The notes under the pieces were generated by a model. That model was not told where the DNA came from and ran no database searches. It worked only from the letters and a program-made list of their open reading frames with translations. A DNA stretch of 44,242 bases, taken from 66-474 sp035717365. GTDB lineage: Bacteria > Pseudomonadota > Gammaproteobacteria > Xanthomonadales > Rhodanobacteraceae. Location: the NCBI GenBank assembly GCA_035717365.1, contig DASTIS010000103.1:1-44242 (forward strand), in the 5' to 3' direction. Shown in pieces: positions 1 through 8,204 of this stretch (within the stretch, counting starts at the first letter, position 1; every line of letters starts with the position of its first letter). The position numbers and the translations under genes are program-made.

Positions 1-402
1 CAGCACGCCGATCGATGCCATCACGGCCTGCAGCACGATGCCGTGGTAGCGCACCTCGAACATCGCCGAGATCGCGCCGAGGAAGGTGCCCTCCGCGAGC
101 GCGTACAGGGGCGCCGTCACCGGCGTCCAGTTCGGCTTGAAGGCGGATGCGATCGCGAGGATGAAGCCGACGATCATGCCGCCCCAGAAATACGGCTGCA
201 CCGCCGCCGCGCCCGCGGCGAGGTCGCCACCCGCGACGGCAGCCATGAAATGGCTCCAGGTCCAAGTGCCGGTGATGATCATCAGCACCAGAAGCAGGCC
301 GGTACGAACCAGCGTGCCGTTCAAGGTCATCGGCTCGGCGGTTGCCGGCAGGTTCTGGAAAATCTTGTCGCGCAGGACAGGGTTATGGGAACGCAGGGCC
401 AT
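1..402 (-). CDS. Bax inhibitor-1/YccA-like membrane protein (5' part)
   Basis: Minus-strand reading frame that starts with ATG at 402 and runs off the left edge, so only about 134 N-terminal residues are present. The protein opens MALRSHNPVLRDKIFQNL and then shows hydrophobic segments at roughly residues 34-45 and 70-85, with the stretch WTPVTAPLYALAEGTFLG. This arrangement is typical of the bacterial Bax1-I (BaxI_1) family of seven-helix inner-membrane proteins. The biochemical role of these proteins is not settled; related proteins have been described as pH-sensitive leak channels or stress modulators. No neighbour constrains the function. The family call is from recognised sequence pattern only, and the C-terminal half cannot be judged. 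Confidence 0.8.
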   Translation of the reverse strand, partial: MALRSHNPVLRDKIFQNLPATAEPMTLNGTLVRTGLLLVLMIITGTWTWSHFMAAVAGGDLAAGAAAVQPYFWGGMIVGFILAIASAFKPNWTPVTAPLYALAEGTFLGAISAMFEVRYHGIVLQAVMASIGVL

Positions 403-601
403 GGATTTCCTCACTGGATTGGTCGAACGTCGCCGGCCGCATTCGGCCGTGCCGCAACTTTAGCGGACGCGCAACTGCGCCGCCACGCCGGGGGTGCCAT
501 CTACAGACCACGGGTGTCGACCGGGGTTCCTGCCGATCACATGCCTTCGGGCGCCCCGCAAAGCCGCCCGCGTTCCGTTCTTCCCGCTTCTTCGACGGGC
601 G

Positions 602-1873
602 TCAGGCGCCGCGCGCGGCCGGCGCGGGCGCCGATCCGGGCGGTCGCACGTCGGGCAGGAAGACGGCCAGGAGCCCGAGCAGTGGCAGGAACGCGCACAC
701 CTGATACACGAACACGATGCCGAAATGGTCGGCGATCACGCCCAGTACCGCAGCGCCGATACCGCCGAGCCCGAAGCTGAAACCATAGAACATGCCTGAC
801 ACCATCCCGATCCGGTGGCTCAACATGTCCTGCGCGTACACGATGATCGCCGGGAAGGCCGAGGCCAGCACCAGCCCGATCACGACGCTGAGACCCACCG
901 TCCAGTACAGCCCAACGTGCGGCAGCAGCAGCGTGAACGGCGCGCAACCGAGGATCGAGAACCAGATCACCCGCCGGCGCCCGATGCGGTCGCCCAGCGG
1001 CCCCCCGATCAACGTGCCGGCCGCCACCGCGAACAGGAACACCCCCAACAGGTTTGCGGACGCGTGTACCGACAAACCGAACCGGTGGATCAGGTAGAAC
1101 TCGTAATAGCTGCTGATGCTGGCGAGGTAAAAGAACTTCGAAAACATCAGCACCAGCAGCACGCCGATCGTGCGTCGAACGACCGGCGCCGGGAACGGCG
1201 GCTTGTCGTCGGGGCGACGCTTGCGGACGCGCTCGTCGACGTGCCGGCTGTACCAGCGGCTCACCTGCAGCAGGATCACGATCGCGAGCAGGGCCGCCAA
1301 CCCGAACCAGCCCACGTGTGACCGGCCGACTTTCAACACGATGGCGGCGGCGAGCAACGGGCCCAATGCCTGCCCGACGTTGCCGCCAATCTGGAACACC
1401 GACTGCGCGAATCCGTAGCGGCCGCCGGAGGCCATGCGGGCGACGCGCGAGGACTCCGGATGGAACACCGACGAACCGCAACCAATCAAGGCCACCGCCA
1501 GCAGCAATACCGGGTAGGAAGGCGCGACCGACAGCAGCAGGAGGCCGCTCAGCGTGAAGCACATCCCGATTGGAAGCGAGTAAGGCAATGGTTTCTTGTC
1601 GGTGACCATCCCGACCACCGGCTGCAGCAGCGAGGCGGTCAACTGGAAGGTCAGCGTAATCGCGCCGATCTGGAAGAAACCGAGGTCGAACTCGCCCTTG
1701 AGCAGCGGGTAGATCGCGACGATCACCGACTGCATCATGTCGTTGAGCACGTGCACGAAACTGACCGCACCCAACACGCTGTAGCGGGTCGGCCCGTGCG
1801 GCGTCGACGCCGACGCGCGTTCCGGCACCACCGCCTCGGCGGCCGTGCCGCGCGTGACCGGGTTCAGGTCCAT
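602..1873 (-). CDS. MFS transporter, fosmidomycin-resistance (Fsr) type
   Basis: Predicted 423-residue inner-membrane major facilitator transporter with about twelve hydrophobic segments. The N-terminal region FVHVLNDMMQSVIVAIYPLL and the later GCGSSVFHPESSRVARMAS resemble the Fsr family, whose E. coli member (about 406 aa) exports fosmidomycin. A loop rich in Arg/Lys/Asp (HVDERVRKRRPDDK) separates the two six-helix halves. The frame is open further upstream, but the ATG at 1873 (MDLNPVTRG) leaves a normal short cytoplasmic N-terminus and a 136-bp gap to the next gene, so it is preferred. The substrate is unknown: many Fsr-like proteins are annotated by homology alone. It could be co-transcribed with the E1 gene upstream. 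Confidence 0.85.
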   Translation of the reverse strand: MDLNPVTRGTAAEAVVPERASASTPHGPTRYSVLGAVSFVHVLNDMMQSVIVAIYPLLKGEFDLGFFQIGAITLTFQLTASLLQPVVGMVTDKKPLPYSLPIGMCFTLSGLLLLSVAPSYPVLLLAVALIGCGSSVFHPESSRVARMASGGRYGFAQSVFQIGGNVGQALGPLLAAAIVLKVGRSHVGWFGLAALLAIVILLQVSRWYSRHVDERVRKRRPDDKPPFPAPVVRRTIGVLLVLMFSKFFYLASISSYYEFYLIHRFGLSVHASANLLGVFLFAVAAGTLIGGPLGDRIGRRRVIWFSILGCAPFTLLLPHVGLYWTVGLSVVIGLVLASAFPAIIVYAQDMLSHRIGMVSGMFYGFSFGLGGIGAAVLGVIADHFGIVFVYQVCAFLPLLGLLAVFLPDVRPPGSAPAPAARGA

Positions 1874-2009
1874 GCCGCGACCCGGAACATCGGTTTCATC
1901 GCACTGGAAATCATGGTCCTCTTGCCGTACCCGCAAAGTCGATCGCCGTGCGGCGCAGCACCCATGGTGCGGGCAACGCACGCAGCCGCACTCCTGCAGC
2001 CGTAGTCCA

Positions 2010-4337
2010 TCAACGTGGGGACTTTCGCCGCGCCGGTGTCGCGCGCTTTGTCGCGGCGCCACCCTCCGATCGCGCAAGTCGTCCCGCGGCCTCGACGATG
2101 TCGGCCTCGCCGGGCAATACCAGCAGCGCCGCGCCGGCAAGCGGGGTGTAGGTGTCCGCGCCCACCACGCGCTCGAGCGGGGTGGCGCCGAGACCGGCTT
2201 CGACGATTGCGGTGATGACGCCTTCGCCCACCCCCGCGCTCTTGCGGCCTTCGTCGACCACGAGGATGCGCCTGGCCGTCTTCGCCTGCCGCGCGACGAA
2301 AGCATCGTTGAGCGGCACCAGCCAGCGCAGGTCGACCACGCGCACCCGCCACTTCAGCTTCCTTTCGATCTCGCGCGCTGCACGCAGGCTCATCGGCACG
2401 CCGTTGCCGAAGGTGAAGATCACGAGATCTTCGGCCTCGTCGTCGTAGACGCGGCCTTCGCCCAGCGGCATGGCCTGATCGGGCAACGGGTATGCGAACT
2501 GCCATTGCCCGTCGCCGTGTTCGTACAAGTCCCTGGTCATGTAGAGCGCGATCGGTTCGAGGAACGCGCAAACGCGGCCATCGACCTTGCACAGGGCGGC
2601 CAGCGTGCGCAACATCATCGCGGCATCGTCGCCACGCGACGGACAACCCACCACCAGGCCCGGGATGTCGCGCAAGGCGGCGATCGAGTTGTCGTTGTGG
2701 AAGTGGCCGCCGAATCCCTTCTGGTAGCCGAGCGACGCGATCCTCACCAGCAGCGGGTTGCGGTACTGGTCGTTGGAGAAGAACTGCAGCGACGCCGCTT
2801 CGCCGCGGATCTGATCACAGGCGTTGTGAAAATAGGCGAGGTACTGGATCTCGGGAATCGGTAGCATGCCCATGTTGGCGTAGCCCTGCGCGAGGCCGAG
2901 GATCGTCGTTTCATCCAGCAGGGTGTTGAAGACGCGCGCGCCCTTGAAGGCCTTGTAGAGCCCGCGCGTCAGCGTGTACACGCCGCCCTTCTGCGCGACG
3001 TCCTCGCCGAACACCAGCGACTCCGGATACTTCGCGAGCAGGTCGTGGAGCGCCGCATTGATCTGCAGTGCCAGATGCCGCGGTGGCTGGCGCTCGGGCA
3101 GCTTGTCATCGCCGCCGAACACTGCGACGCGCTTGTCCGTGTAATCCGAACGCGCGGCCTCCGTTGCCACGGCTTTCGGCGTGTAAGGCGCCAACGGCGC
3201 CGTCACGTCCTTCAGCTTCGTGAGTTTCGGGCGACAGTCGGCCACGTCGGCCGCGTCGAAGCAACGCTTGCGGATCGCTTCGTATTGATCGAGCAACGAC
3301 TGCTTCGTGTACAGGCCTGATTCGAGGCCGATCGCCGCCGAACGCAGCAGCGGATCGGTCGCTTCCAGCGCCATCAGTTCCTCGAAGCTGCGCCATTCGA
3401 TCTCGAAATCGGTTCCGGCGTGGCCGGTCAGGCGCGTGGTCCGAAGATGCAGGAAGGTCGGACGGCGCGTCCTGCGGCAATGCTCGGCCGCACGCCGCAC
3501 CCCGGCGTAACCTTCGGCAAGGTCGAGTCCATCGGCGAAGAAATAATCGAGATCCTTCCTGTCGCGGAAGTTGTTGGCGACCCACCCCGCGGGCGTCTTG
3601 ACCGAAATGCCGATGCCGTTGTCCTCGCACACGAACAACACCGGCGCCGGCAGCCGTTGGTACGCCGTGTACGCCGCCGCGTTGAACGCGACCTGCGCGG
3701 TCGCGTGGTTGCTCGACGCATCGCCGAACGAACAGATCACGATGGAATCCTTCGGCACGGGCAACTCATGCCCGATGCGCGGGGCCTGCTCGATCGCGAC
3801 CGCCGTGCCGAACGCCTTGGGAAGATGCGAAGCGATGGTGGAAGTCTGCGGCAGTACCCACAGCGGCTTGGACCCCCACACTTTGTGGCGCCCGCCCGAA
3901 GCCGGGTCATCCTTGCTGGCCGCGAAACTCAGCGCGGAATCCATCACCGGGTCCATGCCCGGCAGCTTGCGGAAACGCTCGGCCATGAAGGCGCCGGAGC
4001 GATAGTGCAGGAACGCCGGATCGGTGTGCCGCGTCAGCCGCGCCACCATCGCGTTGCCCTCGTGGCCCGACGAGCCGATGGTGTAGAACACCTTGTTCTG
4101 CACGCGCAGCACCCGCGCCATCAGGTCGAGATGCCGTGAAATCAGTTGCGATTCGAACAGCTCGCGAAAGCCCCGCGCGTCGAGGCTGCTGCCCGGCAAC
4201 ACCGGCGCGCCGTCGCGCGGCGCCGGCAACACCTTGCCGTCCCACGCCTGCACGAACTCGATGAAGTTCCCGTCGACGATTTCGGCGCGGTTGAAGCCTT
4301 TGTGGCGCGCCGGGACGGGGGTCTTGATAGCGTTCAT
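2010..4337 (-). CDS. Thiamine-diphosphate-dependent 2-oxoacid dehydrogenase E1, alpha and beta fused
   Basis: A 775-residue protein with E1-alpha and E1-beta domains in one chain. The first half carries the thiamine-diphosphate motif beginning GDASSN (205-210) and CEDNGIGIS (237-245). A linker follows at about 375-420, then a transketolase-like pyrimidine-binding domain with LVFGEDVAQKGG (about 441-452) and a C-terminal transketolase domain. Such enzymes decarboxylate a 2-oxoacid (branched-chain oxoacid, pyruvate or acetoin) and pass the acyl group to a lipoyl E2. Neither E2 nor E3 is in the window, so the substrate is open. The start is ATG 4337 (MNAIKTPVPARHKG); the longer open frame upstream overlaps the GNAT gene. 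The GNAT gene ends 16 bp upstream, so the two probably share a transcript. Confidence 0.88.
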   Translation of the reverse strand: MNAIKTPVPARHKGFNRAEIVDGNFIEFVQAWDGKVLPAPRDGAPVLPGSSLDARGFRELFESQLISRHLDLMARVLRVQNKVFYTIGSSGHEGNAMVARLTRHTDPAFLHYRSGAFMAERFRKLPGMDPVMDSALSFAASKDDPASGGRHKVWGSKPLWVLPQTSTIASHLPKAFGTAVAIEQAPRIGHELPVPKDSIVICSFGDASSNHATAQVAFNAAAYTAYQRLPAPVLFVCEDNGIGISVKTPAGWVANNFRDRKDLDYFFADGLDLAEGYAGVRRAAEHCRRTRRPTFLHLRTTRLTGHAGTDFEIEWRSFEELMALEATDPLLRSAAIGLESGLYTKQSLLDQYEAIRKRCFDAADVADCRPKLTKLKDVTAPLAPYTPKAVATEAARSDYTDKRVAVFGGDDKLPERQPPRHLALQINAALHDLLAKYPESLVFGEDVAQKGGVYTLTRGLYKAFKGARVFNTLLDETTILGLAQGYANMGMLPIPEIQYLAYFHNACDQIRGEAASLQFFSNDQYRNPLLVRIASLGYQKGFGGHFHNDNSIAALRDIPGLVVGCPSRGDDAAMMLRTLAALCKVDGRVCAFLEPIALYMTRDLYEHGDGQWQFAYPLPDQAMPLGEGRVYDDEAEDLVIFTFGNGVPMSLRAAREIERKLKWRVRVVDLRWLVPLNDAFVARQAKTARRILVVDEGRKSAGVGEGVITAIVEAGLGATPLERVVGADTYTPLAGAALLVLPGEADIVEAAGRLARSEGGAATKRATPARRKSPR

Positions 4338-4353
4338 GTCGTTGCGAAAGTCA

Positions 4354-4908
4354 TTATGCGCGGCGCGCGAACCATTCCTCGCGGGTCTGGCCCCAGATGT
4401 CGATGGGGTCCTTGTCGTACGGCGCGGGCATCTGGCCCGGCCCGCGTTTGCGTGAGCCCAACCTTCGCGCGACCTCTTGCGAAGCGAGGTTGTCCGGCGC
4501 GATGCAATGGATGATTGCCTTCCAGCCCAGGGCGTCGAAGACCCAATCCGTCGCGGCGGTGGCGGCCTCCGTCGCGTAACCCTCCCCCCACGCACGCCGC
4601 GCCAGCGTCCAGCCTATTTCGTCGCCGGGCCAGCCTTCCGGATGCAGCGGTCCGATGCGTCCAATCCATGCGCCGTCCGCCTTGCGGATTACCGAAAACA
4701 CGCCGAAACCCAGGACGTACCACGAACCCACGGTGGCGAGAAAGTGCCGCCACGCGGAAAAGCGCGGCTGCACGCCGCCGAGGTGGACCATCGCCTCGGG
4801 GTCGGCGAACACGTCGGCCCAGCCCGCGAAGTCGTCACGGCACGGCACGCGCAGGATCAGCCGCGCCGTTTCCAGCGTCGGACCCAGCAATGGCGCATTG
4901 CCCGTCAT
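4354..4908 (-). CDS. GNAT family N-acetyltransferase (RimJ/RimL type)
   Basis: A 184-residue single-domain acetyltransferase. It begins with the usual beta-strand TLETARLILRVPCRDDF, and contains the acetyl-CoA binding segment RRAWGEGYATEA (R/Q-x-x-G-x-G/A type). The region HCIAPDNLASQEVARRLG is typical of the Acetyltransf_3 group that modifies N-terminal or small-molecule amines. The ATG at 4908 gives the expected N-terminus. The gene sits 16 bp upstream of the E1 start and 6 bp downstream of the pilin-like gene, all on the minus strand. The substrate cannot be predicted. Confidence 0.88.
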   Translation of the reverse strand: MTGNAPLLGPTLETARLILRVPCRDDFAGWADVFADPEAMVHLGGVQPRFSAWRHFLATVGSWYVLGFGVFSVIRKADGAWIGRIGPLHPEGWPGDEIGWTLARRAWGEGYATEAATAATDWVFDALGWKAIIHCIAPDNLASQEVARRLGSRKRGPGQMPAPYDKDPIDIWGQTREEWFARRA

Positions 4909-4914
4909 TCGGTA

Positions 4915-5352
4915 CTAGTTGCCGGCAGGATGGTAGGTGCAGTCGGTCTCAGCGGACGCGATGTCCGGGATGTTCGGGCTGTAGCACTTGTACGTGACGC
5001 CTTTCTTGCCCTGCTTGTCGGTCACGACCGACGGGACCAACTGGATAATGCCATCCGTGACGCCCACGGCCGGCGTCAGGTAAACGTTGATCACGCCGCC
5101 CTCGCTTACCAGGATGGCGCGGATTTCGTGGCTACCAAGCTTGTTGGGTGCCGCCACGTGCGCTTCGGCGTTGCTCGATGGCGGCGTGGGATTGGACAGC
5201 GTCGCGTTGGCGACGCCGATCTTGACGAGCGCCAGGCGCAGCGACGTCAACGCCAGATGGATCGAGTCGGCGTTGACCGCCGCCATCGCGCCACCCGACG
5301 CCAGCATCGCGCCCACGGCGACACCGCCAAGGATCTTGTTGCGAAGTTTCAT
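4915..5352 (-). CDS. Pilin-like exported protein with a Sec signal peptide
   Basis: A 145-residue protein. Residues 1-24 form a classical Sec signal peptide (MKLRNKILGGVAVGAMLASG, cleavage after AMA) rather than a type IV prepilin leader, as no G-F-T-x-x-E motif is present. The C-terminal half looks like the beta-sheet head of a type IVa pilin: GGVINVYLTPAVGVTDG, then LVPSV and a final loop with two cysteines (YKC...DCTY) that could form the D-region disulfide. ATG 5352 is chosen because it creates the signal peptide; the frame extends to 5451. The GNAT gene begins 6 bp after its stop. It may be a soluble periplasmic pilin-head protein; the function is unknown. Confidence 0.65.
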   Translation of the reverse strand: MKLRNKILGGVAVGAMLASGGAMAAVNADSIHLALTSLRLALVKIGVANATLSNPTPPSSNAEAHVAAPNKLGSHEIRAILVSEGGVINVYLTPAVGVTDGIIQLVPSVVTDKQGKKGVTYKCYSPNIPDIASAETDCTYHPAGN

Positions 5353-5452
5353 GTCAAGTACCTCGGTGAAAACATTTTCGGGCGAACCCGCTGGCTCTAC
5401 CTGCCATTCGCGTCGCAATCCCGTGCAAGCAAAGTTCAGGGCGCACGCCAAT

Positions 5453-5570
5453 ATTCTCCTCCCCCTTCAAGGGGGAGACTGGGAGGGGTACTGCGGCGTC
5501 AATACTTGAATTCATCACAAATCCTTTTACACCATCCCCACCCAACCCTCCCCTTGAAGGGGAGGGCTTG
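5453..5570. repeat. Paired palindromic intergenic repeat (CCCCTT/AAGGGG type)
   Basis: Two palindromes face each other in the gap between the pilin-like gene and gcdH. One is CCCCCTT-C-AAGGGGG (5461-5475). The other is CCCTCCCCTT-G-AAGGGGAGGG (5546-5566, perfect 10-bp arms). About 70 bp of AT-richer sequence lies between them. Similar pairs occur at 9405-9528 and 18573-18757, so this is a dispersed composite element of the REP/MITE kind. Confidence 0.75.
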
Positions 5571-5631
5571 GCATCCCGGATCGCGCTGCGTTGCCTGGCC
5601 GCGTGTTTGGCCGACGCGGCGCGCGCGTCCA

Positions 5632-6804
5632 TCAAAAAGCATTGATGCCAGTCAGTTCGCGCCCGACCACCAGTTGATGCACGGTCTGGGTGCCCTCGTA
5701 GGTCACCACCGATTCCAGGTTCAGCGCGTGCCGGATTGCGACGTGTTCCGTGGTGATGCCGGCGCCACCGAGGATGTCGCGGCACTCGCGCGCGACGTCC
5801 AGCGCCATCCGCACGTTGTTCCACTTGGCCAGCGAAACCTGTGTCGTGTGTATCTGACCGGCATCCTTGAGGCGGCCGAGCCGCAGCGCCAGCAACTGCG
5901 CGGTGGTAATGCGGCGCGCAATGTCGGCGAGTCGCAGCTGGATCGCCTGGTTGGCGGCCAACGGGCGCTTGAACAGAATGCGCTCCTGTGTGTAATCGAG
6001 CACTTCCTTCAGGCACGCCTGCGCCGCACCGACCGGCCCCCAACTGATCCCGAAGCGTGCCGAGTCGAGGCAGCTGAGCGGGCCGCGCAGGCCTTTCACG
6101 TTCGGCAACATCGCGTTCCCGGGAACTCGCACGTCGTCGAGGAACAGCGCGCTGGTGACCGACGCGCGCAGGCTCATCTTCTTGTGCACTTCCTGTGCCG
6201 CAAAACCCTTGCTGTCAGTGGGCACCAGGAAACCCCGTATGCCGTCATCGGTTCTGGCCCACACCAACGCGACCTGTGCGAGATTTCCGTTGGTGATCCA
6301 CATCTTGGAGCCGTTGATCACCCAGTCGTCGCCATCCTGCCTGGCGACCGTCTTCATGTTGGCGGGGTCGGAGCCACCATGCGGCTCGGTCAGCCCGAAG
6401 CAACCGATGATTTCACCCGTCGCCATCTTCGGCAGGTATTCGCGCTTCTGTTCCTCGCTGCCGAAGGCAAGGATCGGATACATCACCAGCGAGGATTGCA
6501 CCGACGCGAAACTGCGCAGCCCGGAATCGCCGCGTTCGAGTTCCTGGCAGATCAGCCCGTAGCTGACCGCGTTCATGCCGGCGCCGCCATATTCCTCGGG
6601 AATCGCGGCACCCAGCAGGCCCAGTCCCGCGATTTCCGGAATCAGTTCCGTCGGGAAACGCGCCTGATCGAAGCAGTCGCCGATGATCGGCAGCACCTTG
6701 TCATCGACGAAGCGCGCTACAGAATCCTGGACCATGCGCTCCTCGTCCGACAGCATCGAGCGGACGTCGTACAGGTCGAGGGGGTTGAGCGGGGCTGCGG
6801 GCAT
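5632..6804 (-). CDS. gcdH: Glutaryl-CoA dehydrogenase
   Basis: A 390-residue FAD-dependent acyl-CoA dehydrogenase that oxidises and decarboxylates glutaryl-CoA to crotonyl-CoA in lysine/tryptophan degradation. The region ASVQSSLVMYPILAFGSEEQ followed by GCFGLTEPHGGSDP is characteristic of glutaryl-CoA dehydrogenase, not of general acyl-CoA dehydrogenases. The predicted catalytic base is E370 in VTYEGTQTVHQLVVGR near the C-terminus, and the ending TGINAF is also family-typical. Length matches the family. It stands alone, with repeat-filled gaps on both sides, and no other lysine-degradation gene is in the window. Confidence 0.95.
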   Translation of the reverse strand: MPAAPLNPLDLYDVRSMLSDEERMVQDSVARFVDDKVLPIIGDCFDQARFPTELIPEIAGLGLLGAAIPEEYGGAGMNAVSYGLICQELERGDSGLRSFASVQSSLVMYPILAFGSEEQKREYLPKMATGEIIGCFGLTEPHGGSDPANMKTVARQDGDDWVINGSKMWITNGNLAQVALVWARTDDGIRGFLVPTDSKGFAAQEVHKKMSLRASVTSALFLDDVRVPGNAMLPNVKGLRGPLSCLDSARFGISWGPVGAAQACLKEVLDYTQERILFKRPLAANQAIQLRLADIARRITTAQLLALRLGRLKDAGQIHTTQVSLAKWNNVRMALDVARECRDILGGAGITTEHVAIRHALNLESVVTYEGTQTVHQLVVGRELTGINAF

Positions 6805-6924
6805 GACGGAATCCGTGGAAATGCGGCAAGCCCGTTATTGTATCGGGACTCGGACTGCGGAGGCAGGACGCCGGAGCGAACATCGGCGTAGCCGATGGCC
6901 CGGAGGGCGAGCCGCAGGAGCGGC

Positions 6925-7005
6925 GAGTTTCCCGGGACCCGGGAAAAGCGCAACCCTCCCGGTCGTCATTCCGGCGAAGGCCGGGATCCATGTTGCATAG
7001 CTCCC
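6925..7005. repeat. Heptamer tract and ATTCCGG repeat between gcdH and the 5'-nucleotidase
   Basis: The 275-bp gap 6805-7079 holds no gene that I can see. It contains a GGGACCC-type tract (around 6927-6950, CCCGGGACCCGGG) and a short inverted unit CATTCCGGCGAAGGCCGGGATC at about 6966-6990. The second tract at 7091-7118 lies in the 3' end of the next coding region. Confidence 0.6.
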
Positions 7006-7079
7006 CCGGAAATCGATTCGGAACCCTGAACGCACGATCGCCGTGCACCATCCGCGGCCAGTAGCCGCCCCGTGCTCGA

Positions 7080-8039
7080 TTACTCCTTTTTCGGGATCCG
7101 GGTCCCGGGTCCCGAGTTCGGGTTGCTCACCCCATGCGGCACATGTCCCGTCGCGACATGCCGCCGTGCCGATTCCACGTTGATCGGGGAATCATCGAAG
7201 AACAGGTCGGCGCCGAAGGCTTCGAGGAACGGTCCCTTGTCGCGCCCACCGAGGAACAGCGCCTCGTCGATGCGCACGCCCCATTGGCGGAGGGTCAGGA
7301 TCACGCGCTTGTGGGCAGGCGCCGAGCGGGCGGTGACCAGCGCCGTGCGGATCGGCGAATGCTCGGCGGGGAACGCGGCCTGCAGGCGGTGCAGCGCGGC
7401 CAGGAAGCCGCGGAACGGGCCGCCCGATAGCGGCTCGTTCCAGCGTTCGGACTCGTTGCGGTGGAACGCCTCGATGCCTCGTTCCTGCGATACACGCTCC
7501 GATTCGTCGCTGAAGATGACCGCGTCGCCATCGAACGCGATCCGCAACTGCTGCGGATGGGTATCGTGCATCTGCGATGGCAGGATCGTGGCCGCCGCCA
7601 CGCCGGATTGCAGCGCGCGCGCCACGTTCTCGGCGTTCGCCGACAGGAACAGGTCCACCTCGAACGGTGCGATGTACTCGCTGGTCGCCTCGCCCGAGGT
7701 GAATGCCGCGCGGGTGATGGCCAGCCCGTAATGCTGGATCGAGTTGAAGATGCGCAACCCGGTATCGCCCGAGTTGCGCGACAACAGGATCACCTCGACG
7801 TAGGGCAGGTCGGGTTCCGGCCGGTTCAGCGCCAGCAGCTTCTTGACGACCGCAAACGCCACGCCGGGCCCGAGCACGTCGTTCTCGTGCGCGATCTGGT
7901 AGTCGCGGTACGCCTCCAGCCCTTCCCGCTCGAACAGCGCGTGCGATTCGGTCAGGTCGAACAGTGCTCGCGACGAAATCGCGACCACCAACTTGTCGTC
8001 GCGGGTCGCGCCTTCAGCGTGCAAGGAGGGAATGCCCAC
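7080..8039 (-). CDS. 5'-nucleotidase, cytosolic NT5C1 (PF06189) family
   Basis: A 319-residue protein of the cytosolic IMP/GMP- or AMP-type 5'-nucleotidase family, which removes phosphate from nucleoside monophosphates. Recognisable elements are the N-terminal KLVVAISSRALFDL, a central RIAFDGDAVIFSDESE (HAD-like aspartate motif) and FGADLFFDDSPINVESAR near the C-terminus. The start used is GTG at 8039 (GTG GGC ATT CCC), with no strong ribosome-binding site, so the true start is uncertain. The last dozen residues (PNSGPGTRIPKKE) are encoded by a GGGACCC heptamer tract, so the C-terminus has probably been altered by repeat insertion. Confidence 0.8.
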   Translation of the reverse strand: MGIPSLHAEGATRDDKLVVAISSRALFDLTESHALFEREGLEAYRDYQIAHENDVLGPGVAFAVVKKLLALNRPEPDLPYVEVILLSRNSGDTGLRIFNSIQHYGLAITRAAFTSGEATSEYIAPFEVDLFLSANAENVARALQSGVAAATILPSQMHDTHPQQLRIAFDGDAVIFSDESERVSQERGIEAFHRNESERWNEPLSGGPFRGFLAALHRLQAAFPAEHSPIRTALVTARSAPAHKRVILTLRQWGVRIDEALFLGGRDKGPFLEAFGADLFFDDSPINVESARRHVATGHVPHGVSNPNSGPGTRIPKKE

Positions 8040-8204
8040 ACACGCAGTCTACCGCTTCGATCCCCGATTCTGCGTGCGCAGCGGCTGTTGTGGAAAGTCG
8101 GGGCATGGATGGCCGTCCTGATTGTTCCCGGCGCAATGGGCACCACACCTGGGGCCATTCGTCGACGCAGCGTTCATGGACGAACACACAAACCAACCCC
8201 CGCC

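Noticed and set aside
4477..6891. 804-codon open frame on the plus strand
   Set aside because: It runs antisense across the GNAT, pilin-like and gcdH genes and has no family resemblance. High GC makes long antisense frames common. The same applies to 26778-28463 (minus), 28660-30330 (minus), 32593-34545 (plus) and 10586-11983 (minus).
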